Shown piece after piece: positions 1 through 9,067 of a stretch of DNA of 64,000 nt; the stretch's first letter is position 1, and each line of letters starts with the position of its first letter. The stretch is from assembly GCA_964017145.1 (NCBI GenBank), contig OZ024843.1, positions 2,657,001 to 2,721,000 on the forward strand, read 5' to 3'. The notes beneath the pieces are model-generated. The model was not told the DNA's origin. It did no database searches and saw only the letters and a program-made list of their open reading frames with translations. Position numbers and translations under genes: made by a program. The DNA is from Agrocybe praecox. Lineage: Eukaryota > Basidiomycota > Agaricomycetes > Agaricales > Agrocybaceae.

Positions 1-138
1 GACAGAGGAGCACTTTCGAGCTTCTATTCAACAGGGATCATCTCGGTCTACTAACATAGATTCCATTATGCCTTGTCGTAGCCCACGTAACGAGAAAGAG
101 AATGTAGATACTAATGCAGCTACGTAACATACAGAAAT

Positions 139-490
139 TCATGGTCCAAAAATTTCTAATAAATCAGCAACATTAGAATCTGAATGAGCAACCGATATTG
201 TGAGCGCGGGAAGAGAATCTCTTGACAAATCATCTTGAGGTCCTTGGTCATAGAGTCGTCCATCAATCATTACTATTATTTTCTTGTTGAATGTGGCCAA
301 AGTGGATGACTTGAGCTTCTGTTCAAGCTCGAGAACGTCTCGGACAGAAATAACCTTTGTGTTTCCACGTCTGTTTCTTTTGCCTGTTGCGTACGCCTAT
401 ATCACGTGACGATAATGAAAGAACATCAGGTTCAGGCGGACGCGTCAGCTTCACGATCTTTACTTCCACTACTTCTCTACTTACAATCAT
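139..490 (-). CDS. Small hypothetical protein, unknown function
   Basis: The main exon (139-396) is open for 85 codons and reads as a hydrophilic protein with a lysine/arginine-rich start, a short amphipathic helix (VRDVLELEQKLKSS) and a more hydrophobic second half (KKIIVMIDGRLYDQG) ending in LLEIFGP. I recognise no family. The 5' end is uncertain. An ATG at 490 can be joined in frame to the main exon through a GTAAGT...ATATAG intron (397-484). An alternative donor GTAAAG a little further downstream keeps the same phase and gives a slightly longer N-terminus. This start codon overlaps, on the opposite strand, the start codon of the proteasome gene, so either the two genes share a minimal promoter or the true 5' end lies elsewhere. 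Confidence 0.4.
402..409. promoter_or_regulatory. TCACGTGA palindrome (E-box, bHLH-type site)
   Basis: A perfect 8-base palindrome with a CACGTG core lies about 80 bases upstream of the proteasome gene start, inside the presumed first intron of the divergent small gene. This is the known core for bHLH factors of the Cbf1/Pho4/USF type. That it is used here is inference from position and from its recurrence in other promoters of this window. Confidence 0.4.
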
Positions 491-1657
491 GGTATTTCTT
501 ACAGAGTTATGTATGCAGACGTGTCACTAATAATGCGATTTAGTTTCGAAACACTTACGATTCCGACAATACTGTTTTCTCACCTCAAGGACGCTTGCAT
601 CAAGTGGAATATGCCTTAGAAGCCGTTAAGCAGGGATCTGCTGCTGTTGGATTGCGTTCGAAGACTCATGCCGTTCTGCTCGCACTCAAGGTGCATATAC
701 GATGCCTCACAATATATATATATACAGAAAATTGATATTAAACTCGCAAAATAGAGATCAACGGGCGAGCTTGCATCGTACCAACAGAAGATGTTCCGAA
801 TAGATGACCATGTTGGCATTGCTATCGCTGGATTGACTTCCGATGCACGCGTACTGAGGTGGGTGCTGATGTGGACTTTACTTTGCTGAATATTGAATCG
901 TTAGTTTACAGTAACTTCATGCGCCAACAAGCTATGTCGTCCAGAATGGTGTTCAACAGGCCCATACCCGTTAATCGCCTGGTGTCTGCCATCGCCGATA
1001 GTACGTCCCCTCGATGTTGAGTTTTATTTATGGAAATCTGTTATTGATCAAAATGCATGCAATTCCAGAGGCACAAGTGAATACCCAAGAATACGGACGT
1101 CGCCCTTATGGTGTAGGCTTCCTGGTCATCGGACAGGATGTCAACGGCCCACATCTCTACGAATTTTCACCATCCGGCAACTCGTATGAGTATTACGCCA
1201 TGTCTATAGGTGCAAGGAGTCAAAGTGCGAAGACATACCTGGAGAAGCACTATCAGACTTTCGCAGATGGTACGTCGTCGGGGTTAGGAACCTCCATGAA
1301 TTATCATGCTAACATTGATCGTAATTTGTAGCATCATTGGAAGAACTCGTCAAGCACGGACTTCACGCTCTGCGGGAAACCCTCCAACAGGATAAGGAAC
1401 TCAACGTCAACAACACCTCGATTGGCATCATCGGTCCTAAGAGTGACGCGGAAGAAAAGGCCACTCCAGGAGGATCATTCCGTATTCTCGAAAGCGACGC
1501 CGTGCAACCTTTCCTGGTGACGATGAAATCAAAGGAAGACCTAGCCGCTGAAGAGGCCGAGGAGAGGCGAATTCAAAAAGAGAGGGAAGCTGCTGAGGCT
1601 GCAGCTGCAGCGCCTCCAGCAACAGCAGGCGACGACGACGTACAGATGTCCGGATAG
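489..1657 (+). CDS. PRE5: 20S proteasome subunit alpha (PSMA1/Pre5 type)
   Basis: Alpha subunit of the 20S proteasome core, part of the outer heptameric ring that gates substrate entry. Six exons join in frame: 489-491, 544-690, 755-858, 912-1000, 1069-1269 and 1332-1657, giving 289 residues. The product begins [18 protein letters not shown], as in Pre5/PSMA1, with the alpha-subunit signature around [13 protein letters not shown], then [26 protein letters not shown] and [15 protein letters not shown]. The tail is charged and alanine-rich (about 50 residues), longer than the usual 250-265 residue protein. The first exon is only the ATG; the join to TTTCGAAAC is required to give the conserved MFRN start. 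The start lies opposite the start of a small divergent gene. Confidence 0.96.
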
Positions 1658-1839
1658 TGTCACACAATTTGTATATTATATTCTTTTTTTTCGAACTCTA
1701 TTTTTCTGCTTTCCTGGTGTGGACTGGCTACTGCTACCACGAAAACTTACGCGTGTACGTCGAGTGGAGGTTAGTTGGGATATAAGATATCTACTATGGA
1801 GGCGATTACTTTTCAGGTGTTAATAGTATACGATATAAA

Positions 1840-3448
1840 TTAAGGTCTGGCTTTAGATCTGAATGCTCTCCATGCCCTCGCAGCTGCGCTAGGATTGCGC
1901 ATTGTAATCAGGAGCTGCACCATCGCGCTCAAGAGCATGACGCTTCCAGCTTGATGAGCGGCTGCTAAAGGCACAGGGACAAGGTAAAGCAGGGTGGTTA
2001 TACCCAGCACAACCTGAACATTAGCCATCGCGAAGGCTGCCATTGTAGCTATTCGAGCGAGAGGCGGTAATGCCGCACGTACAGCTGGTTGGAATGTCCG
2101 AGCATATAAATATGCTGTACCGAAGTATGTTGTCGTTGCCTAGAAGGCGCGTCATATTTAGTCTATCCTTTTTCAATATATGAAAGACTGTATCAGTACT
2201 CACAAGAACGCGATGGTCAAATTGCACGGTAGTAGGGTTCTCAAAGATATTTCGCCACCATATATCAGATTTATCCTCGTTCCTAGAGTATGCTGCTGAG
2301 AATAATTCGTCGGAAGGAGGTGCTAGGCGACCACCCATGAGTGGAAACTCATTGTATAGCAGGCCAGCGTCCAAGCCAGCAACAAATGCACCTAGTGCGT
2401 AGCGTTTGGATAAGAAAACTTGAAGGAAAGCGTAAAATAAAAATTACCTGATAATGCAGTCAAGAATACTAATCCAGTTAATACCCAAGCTTGTCTCTTG
2501 AATGAGCGTAAAACAGGGTTAGCCAAAGCCTTTCGGATATTTCCTGTGAATCCACTCCAGAGAGCTCCATTGGAATACTTGTAGTCTTTGATAACAGCCA
2601 TTCCGGTGCTGAACATGCCCAGATAGAGAAGGAAGGCCAGGCCGAGATGTGATGCGAGTCGGTATTGAGAGACGCGGGGGACCGCTCCTGGAGTATCCAT
2701 GAGGGAGTCTTCGAGGCCGGATTTGACCATGTACCATCCCAAGAAACCCTGTGCACCGATGAGGGCCGCAAGTCCTGATAGGCGCAAGGTGAGTGATTTA
2801 GGTATTTGTTTCTTGATGGCAAAATATGCGAGAGGGCCAACGAAGACAATGCCGATTAGTCGACCTAGGATACGGTGTCCCCATTCCATGTAAAAGATAG
2901 ATTTGAAGTCATCCAAGGAAATCGAGTGGTTCAACCTAGGTATATAAGCACATGAAACCTTTTTTGTTGTGTACAGGGATATTTACTTACAATTTAAATT
3001 CGGGTGTTGCTTTGTACTTTTCAAATTCAACCATCCATTCGTCGTGCGATAGCGGAGGAAGCACTCCAGTGATAGGTCGCCATTCTGTAATGCTCAAGCC
3101 AGACTCGGTTAAGCGGGTAACACCACCGACGACAATGATACCGAGGACGAGGACCGAAGAAAGCAGTAGCCATCTTCCAACAGCAGGAGATGGGAGAATG
3201 GGTAGGGGTTCGTTGGTTGGTGGGGTTTGGGCTGCCTTGTGCTGCTGTAACAGAGCCGTAGTGGTATGGAGAGACCGAGAGAACGCGTTCTTAAAAATCT
3301 TGGAGTTGTTGGCGATGAACAGACTCCTGGTAATTGTTGGCTGTCTGGCTGTCCTTAGGCATAAAGAGGGCCTTGAGAGCAATATGAAGCGCGTCAAACG
3401 CCTCGCCGCCGCCCCAGTAAACATGGTGGGAGCAAACATGGTGAGCAC
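1840..3448 (-). CDS. COX15: Heme A synthase COX15, mitochondrial
   Basis: Inner-membrane enzyme that oxidises the C8 methyl of heme O to the formyl group of heme A for cytochrome c oxidase. Four exons (2991-3448, 2448-2935, 2204-2391, 1840-2139) give 477 residues. The N-terminus is Arg/Ser-rich without acids, as in a mitochondrial presequence. Membrane segments begin at [21 protein letters not shown]. The four conserved heme-contact histidines are visible in [28 protein letters not shown] and [10 protein letters not shown], matching the twofold-repeated architecture of the family. Its start is 59 bases from the divergent start of a mitochondrial BolA gene, so both probably share one promoter. 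Another in-frame ATG lies at 3439, so the exact first methionine is uncertain. Confidence 0.95.
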
Positions 3449-3507
3449 TAGGCACGCGTCTGACCAATATTTCTAGACGAGGCGGTCTCTTGAGTCTAGC
3501 CTCCGCC

Positions 3508-3922
3508 ATGTTTGCCCTTCGTCGTCTTTTTCCTCGCTCATTCTCAACAACCGCTCGCTGGTCATATCCTGCTGCTTCAGCACTCTCGGATGGCGAACGA
3601 TTGATCCACGACAAACTTGCTGCCAAATTCGCTCCTTCCCAGCTCCAGGTACAAGATGTCTCCGGTGAGCAATCCACAAGTTCGTGTGTGCCCGACTCTG
3701 TGCTAACAATGTATCCTAGGAGGGTGCGGGACATTCTATGCCATCACTATTGCAAGCAATGCTTTCAAAGGCCTCCCAATCGTAAAGCAGCACAAGCTGG
3801 TCACAGAAACCTTGAAAGCTGATATTGAAGGATTCCACGGCCTTCAGGCACGTTTTGTTTTCTTGCTTCCTTACTTCATTATTTCAACTTCTCCCCTTCA
3901 GATCAAGACTATCGCAACATGA
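3508..3922 (+). CDS. BOL3: Mitochondrial BolA-like protein (BOLA3/Bol3 type)
   Basis: Acts with glutaredoxin-5 type proteins in passing [4Fe-4S] clusters to mitochondrial targets such as lipoate synthase. Three exons (3508-3664, 3720-3847, 3902-3922) give 101 residues. The first 20 or so are a presequence (MFALRRLFPRSFSTTARW). The BolA fold follows, with the mitochondrial-type SGGCGTFYAITI cysteine motif and the conserved histidine in VKQHKLV, ending HGLQIKTIAT. The last intron begins GCACGT instead of GT: using this GC donor gives the family ending HGLQ-I-K-T, whereas the GT four bases later gives a frame unlike BolA. Head-to-head with COX15. Confidence 0.9.
3848..3901 (+). other. Probable GC-AG intron in the BolA gene
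   Basis: 54-base intron with donor CAG|GCACGT and acceptor TTCAG. The conserved C-terminus of BOLA3-type proteins fixes the reading frame across it. GC-AG introns are a small minority of fungal introns. Confidence 0.6.
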
Positions 3923-4169
3923 TATCGCGTCCAGCTACTATGAAGAAGAATTTTTAGGTGCGTTTATACATAATTTTATTCCCTGCCGGGTCCTTACGAA
4001 TCTCATAGACTAATATGTGGCGTCCCCACAAACTGCTCAAGCCATACCTTCAACAACGTCTACTTCATTTTGATTATTACACCGTATAATAATGAATACC
4101 TTCACACTACAAAAAAAAACCCCCAAGGAAAGAATCCTTAAATCCTCATAAAAATACAAGACTACCCGA

Positions 4170-5326
4170 CTATGCCTGATTTTTCAGTTTAAAGAGCTGA
4201 ATCAGTGTAATTGCTTCTCGGGCGTATATTGGTCGACCAGGATCGTCAAGAACCTAGAAGATAGATGGTCAAAACGGGCAGACACCCAAAAGCAAAGTGA
4301 AATAGCACCTCTTTCCACGAAAAGTGCTTTTTTAGCATGCTGAAGAAACGTTTATCCGCCTGGTGGGCAATTCGTCAGTAACAAAATTTTGCTGAAATTT
4401 TTAACATAAGTACACACCTTTCTTCTCTTCTTGTAACAAAAGAATATCTCCGTTTTTGAGCTTGCCAAATCGCTGAGAGTTTTGACGAGAAGAGGAAATG
4501 CTGGTTCGAAATACACGCAATCAGCAGCTAGAATCACATCTGGTAACGGTATGTCTTCAGGTATTGACGATCCCCTTTGTTATCAGATATATTAAGCCAT
4601 TCAGATGGCCTTTTAATCGACTAGGAGGTTGAAAGTTACCGACCAATTCAGTTCTGCAACGTGGACTCTGCCTTCTAGTTGATTGAGGCAGACATTGCTG
4701 CTCATTATCTGGAGCAGTGGACTAGCAAAGCGAATAAAAAAGATGATATTGTACGTTAATACGGGTATAGAGCTAGAGAATGGCAAAAGAAAGTTAACGG
4801 ACGCCTGATCTGTTATCCATATACCACGAGCTGCCTCTGCCAACACCCCAGCAGCGAGCCCGACAAGGCCTGTGCCGCTACCGAGCTCAAGAATGTTTTT
4901 ATCCCGCAAGTATTCCGGGCCTTTTTGCATGAGATAACTTGCTAGAATCTATGATCGAAAGAGATCATTCAAAAATGGCTGAAAGGGACGAAATGATGCT
5001 TGAGTGTGCACCTGTCCAGCTGGCCAAGCGAGTCCACCACATCCTGGCGAAGCATCCACGATGAGGGAGATAGACAAAGGCCGAGGAACAGAATCCCATT
5101 CATGGGTAAAAGAGAGCTTGAGGAGACCGTCTTCGACCGAATGGGATTGTTGCGGGAGAATGGTCAAAAGCTCGGACATTGACTGCGAAGCGCGCGCGAG
5201 CCCGTCGGATGCGATGATACCCTCGAGCTCGCTGTCGTCCTTGAGATGGCGAAGAGGATCATGCATATCAAGCTGCTCCTCGAGCGCTATGTCGCCGCAG
5301 GGAATGTCGAGATCAAGTTGGAGCAT
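4170..5326 (-). CDS. EFM6: Protein-lysine N-methyltransferase, EFM6/METTL21 type
   Basis: Seven-beta-strand SAM-dependent methyltransferase; the yeast relative Efm6 methylates a lysine of elongation factor eEF1A. Six exons (5012-5326, 4803-4948, 4644-4721, 4418-4574, 4309-4359, 4170-4253) give 276 residues. Visible motifs are the family entry segment GCGGLAWPAGQ, motif I for SAM binding ELGSGTGLVGLAAG, ITDQAPLLQIM, and the DxxY active-site signature of this methyltransferase group in AADCVYFEPAFP. The N-terminal 85 residues hold an acidic stretch before the core, as in fungal Efm6. Assignment to Efm6 rather than another METTL21 relative rests on recollection of the CVYFEPAFPLL segment and is less certain than the fold. 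Divergent from the next gene. Confidence 0.8.
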
Positions 5327-5705
5327 AGATGATGGTGGAGGAAGATAAGGATTATCGGTAAATCACCCGGACTTTGGAAGCGTAATTACTTGCCTCAAGG
5401 CCTTGTAAAGAGCGGCTCTAAATCATGAGCGTCTACTCTTATCCTCTTTATTTCTCTTTGAAGTCTCTCATTCAATGATTACACATGGTATTTTGAGCGT
5501 TCGCCGTTCATAGTGATTCCCATCAATGTTACGGCACCTCTCTCACCGTCGCTCCATACTGGAAAGGCGGAAGAAGCGATGTCGGAAGGGCAGAGATAAC
5601 TGTAACTGAGAAAGTCCGTGCAGGAGAGCAGCATGTAAACAAGTGCAACGTATCCCCAACTTATGTCTACCGCGGTTTTACTCCTACTCTCTCCTCCTCT
5701 CCCCC
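5327..5705. other. Intergenic, divergent promoter interval
   Basis: Separates the EFM6-like and CRP1-like genes, which point away from each other. Pyrimidine-rich runs (CTCTCCTCCTCTCCCCC) precede the ATG at 5706, typical of fungal start regions. I see no open frame or known motif beyond that. Confidence 0.5.
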
Positions 5706-8700
5706 ATGTCCTCCTCCGACCTCCACGAAGTTACTTTTGTCTGGTGAGTTCAATGAGCCCGGTGAGCTTCATTGAGAGCTGATTTGCCCTTCCAAAGGCC
5801 GCATCCCGAGCCAAAGACTGTTATCGTTACCGGGACTTTCGATGAGGTCAGTAGCCAAGTTTCTCTAGTTGCCTCCGCCTATCAATATTCTGCTTTATAG
5901 TGGGCGGCATCTCTACCAGCCACGAAAACAGAAACTGGATTCGAAGCGATAACCTGGGTTCCTTGGGACCAGAAGATCAAGTACAAGTTTATTGTCGATG
6001 GCGAATGGCTTAATCATGAAGACCAGCCCATGGAGACAGATCCTGGAGGTTTCTTGAATAACATATACATTTCCCCGCCCAGGCCAGCCGACAATGTCGA
6101 CGAACCTTCCATTGTTGGAGCTGGACCAGACGCCCCTGTGAAGCATACTGACACTAATACAAATAGCAATGCCACCAATGGGCACGCACCAACTGAAGAG
6201 AGTCATGAGACCGTAAAGGACTCTAATGAGCCAGAGTCACCGTCTCCACCGCAGGCGGGCGCCGCCGCGTCGGACTCTGGTAATGCAACCACAGCGCCTC
6301 CTAACAGCGAGTCTAAATCAGGATACCCTCAATTGTTTTCAGATATCGCAAGCACTATCGTCGCTCGTGACGGAACATCTTCAGCTCTAAGTTACGTAGC
6401 TTCAGGCATCGGTGCCGCAATGCACAATATGGTCGGAATAGACCCCATCAATATCCCAAAGGTATGTTTGTTTTTCCGGGTACACATACACGCGATTTGA
6501 ACGCGCGTCGGGTGGTCGCGTGCTAATTTCAAAAAAATCGCCCATCCGCTTCGTCATACATATCCTCTTCGATTTCTTTCGCGCTGACATCTTTCTTTTT
6601 CTCCTTACTCCATCCACGTATACACAGATCGCCATCCCGACGCCCAAGCCAGGAGAGGAATTTATAGTACCAGGCGGCCAAGAATCCGTTCCCAACACCG
6701 CTGATCTTCCACCAGAATCTGCACCACCGACAGCTGCTGCCGACGTCGTTAGCACGCCAAACTCCCTTCCTTCTCCCATCGCCCCCATCATACCTATCAT
6801 GATCGTTCCCGTCAACGCGCCAGAAAACAACACGACAGGGACGCCTCCTGCTTCGGAACCGGAATTCAACATTCCTCGTCCCTCCGCGGTTGTCCAGGCT
6901 CCTGCAGAAGAAAAAATTGCATCCCCTGTTGAGCCAGCTGAGGAAGTACCTGAAGTCACCGTAACAGAGGCCACGCCCGTTGTAGATCAGGAAGAAACGA
7001 GCGTTGCGCCTGTCGTTGAGCAAACCATTCCAGATGTCGCTCCTCTCGCTGTAGCGGAATCTTCCGAAGCACTAGCAACTGAGCCTGCAGCTGCAGTCGA
7101 AGAAAAGACAGAAGCAGCTCAAGAAGTCCCTTCCGTTGTTGAGGAGAAGGCTGTAGAAGTCGCTGAAGAGGTCAAGGGTGCGCCTGAACAGGTTCCTGCA
7201 GATGTAGAGGAGGTAGTGGTGGAAGCGAAGGCCGATGAACCTACTGCAGCTGCCGAAGCTCCGGTCGTCATTGAAGAAGAACCAGCTGCCGTCGAGACTA
7301 CGACGGAGAAAGCTGAAGAAGCCGAAACGACTACCGTTGAAGAGCCTGCAGCACCGGAAGCTGCTATTGCGGTAACCGCTGTCGCCGAAGTCGAGGCCAA
7401 AGCAGAGGAACCTACTGTCGTGGAACCAGTTGCAGCTGAAAGCGAGATCAAGGCAGAGGAGCCAGTCGTTTCTGAAGTTGAGGTGAAAGCGGATGAGCCA
7501 GCAACCGCTGAAGTCGAGGCTAATGTCGAGGCGAAGGAACCAGTCGTTGCTGCTGCTGCTGCCGAGCCAATTGTTTCTGAGGTTGAAGCTAAAGCAGACG
7601 TGCCAGTAGCTACTGAAGTTGAAGCGCCAGCTGTCGTCGCTTCTGAAGTTCCTGAATCAAAGATAGAAGCAGTACCTGCATCCGCTACCGAGGCTGTCGC
7701 CCAAGATCGCGAGACTGCGGCCGAGACTCCTGCTGATGAAACTAAAGAGCCTGAGGTTGAGGAGCCTACGGTGGCTAAGCCAGAACTCAAACAAGAAGTA
7801 ATCGCAGAGGTTGAGCCCGCCACCGAGACCCCCATTGCTGCCGAGGCTGCTCCAGCCGTCATCGAAGATTCAGAAGAAAAGTCAGAGTCGGAAACGCAGG
7901 CGGTCATCCCTGGACCAGTTGCCGGGGCCGTTAGCCAAAATGTAGAGGAGCTTGGTGTGGAAACTCGGGCGGAGGAACCAACTTCCACCATTTCTCAAGA
8001 ACCTGTCGTTGAGGTCCCCGCCACGGAAGTAAAGGCCGAGGAGGCACCGTCGACCTCCGAACCAGCTGCACCCATACCTACTGATGCAGTGAAAGTTGAA
8101 CCTCTCACTGAAACAAAAGCCGAAGAACCTGTGGAAGTCGCTGCCCCTGTCCCAGTGGAGATCACTACTGCTGAAGAGGCGGTCACACAAGCTGAGGAGA
8201 AGGTGGAAGAAATACTAAAGGAGGTTCCGGCTGTCGAACAACCGGTTGTTGCAGAGGAACCCAAGGAGCTGGCCATTCCAGAGATTGCTCAAGAAGTCAC
8301 CGCCGTCGAACCTGAAGACATTCAAGGACTCACGACAGTGAGATTGGTTCAACCTGCTACTGGTGCTGAGACTATAGTCGACGTAGAGTCAGCACCTCCT
8401 GCTGTTGTGGCGACTGAGATCGTTCCTGTCGCTTCAGAAGTGGAGGTCCCCAAAGAAATTGTTGAGACTCCTCCTGCAACGACTGAAGCTCCCCTTGCTG
8501 TAGAAAAACCTGTCGAGGTCGAGCAACCTAAACCTGCTTCTGTTGAAGCTGTGGCTCCTTCCGTTGACGAGAAAACCACCACAAATGGCTTCGTCAAGTC
8601 CGAGTCTTCCCAACCTGCCGCGACTGAAAAGAACGAAGAAAAGTTTCCTACAGGGTCTACAACACCCCCAGATGAGGCGTCCTCTTCTAAGTTCAACTCT

Positions 8701-8778
8701 ACGCGCAAGAAGAGGACATCTTTCTTCGGCAAATTGAAAAGCATATTCCATTCTGACAAGGACAAGGAAGCTAAATAA
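5706..8778 (+). CDS. CRP1/MDG1-like protein with AMPK-type glycogen-binding domain and long acidic tail
   Basis: Four exons (5706-5743, 5798-5846, 5901-6461, 6628-8778) give 932 residues. Residues 1 to about 85 form an AMPK1-CBM/CBM48-like early-set domain: VTFVWPHPEPKTVIVTG, FDEWAAS, WDQKIKYKFIVDGEWL. This resembles yeast Crp1 (cruciform DNA binding) and Mdg1 (signalling). A Pro/Ser/Asn-rich linker follows, then from about residue 300 some 550 residues of Ala/Glu/Val/Pro-rich sequence built of degenerate units such as EVEAKAEEP. The last 25 residues switch to a basic segment (RKKRTSFFGKLKSIFHSDK) that could bind a membrane or nucleic acid. Function is not established: the domain call is firm, the CRP1/MDG1 link is family-level, and the tail is probably disordered. 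Confidence 0.85.
6900..8560 (+). repeat. Degenerate Glu/Val/Ala/Pro coding repeat
   Basis: Within the CRP1-like gene the DNA repeats GAA/GAG, GCT/GCA, GTT/GTC and CCT/CCA codons in units of about 10-20 residues, for example EVEAKAEEP, EIKAEEPVVSE and EVEVKADEP. The units are imperfect and synonymous codons vary, so this looks like an old protein-level expansion and not a fresh DNA tandem array. The same composition creates long false open frames on the opposite strand. Confidence 0.75.
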
Positions 8779-9067
8779 CCAAATACGCTCACTGTTTTAT
8801 ACCACCACTGTGAAATATTTTCTGGATGCTTGGATCTTTGGAGTCTCTTATCTTTCTTTCTTTTATTTTTATGATTCCCCCCCTTCTGGTTGGATAGTCT
8901 ATCTGCTTCTTTTTCAACTATGCATTGGCCTCAACTTACGAGCATTTTCTTCAACATGTTGCGTTATTATGATACGTGTACATTAGTTTATATTTAACAT
9001 GTAATGTTCGCTTGTCTTGTAATGTCTTTTATGTTGGCTCATCGTTTATGCACCCACCCTCCCCATC

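Noticed and set aside
3291..3734. Minus-strand 147-codon open frame over the COX15/BolA start region
   Set aside because: It overlaps conserved BolA and COX15 exons in other frames and has no family resemblance.
7119..7991. Long minus-strand open frame (290 codons) rich in Ser/Thr/Ala
   Set aside because: Antisense shadow of the Glu/Val/Ala repeat in the CRP1-like gene; composition follows directly from GAA/GCT/GTT codons and no domain or splice logic is present.
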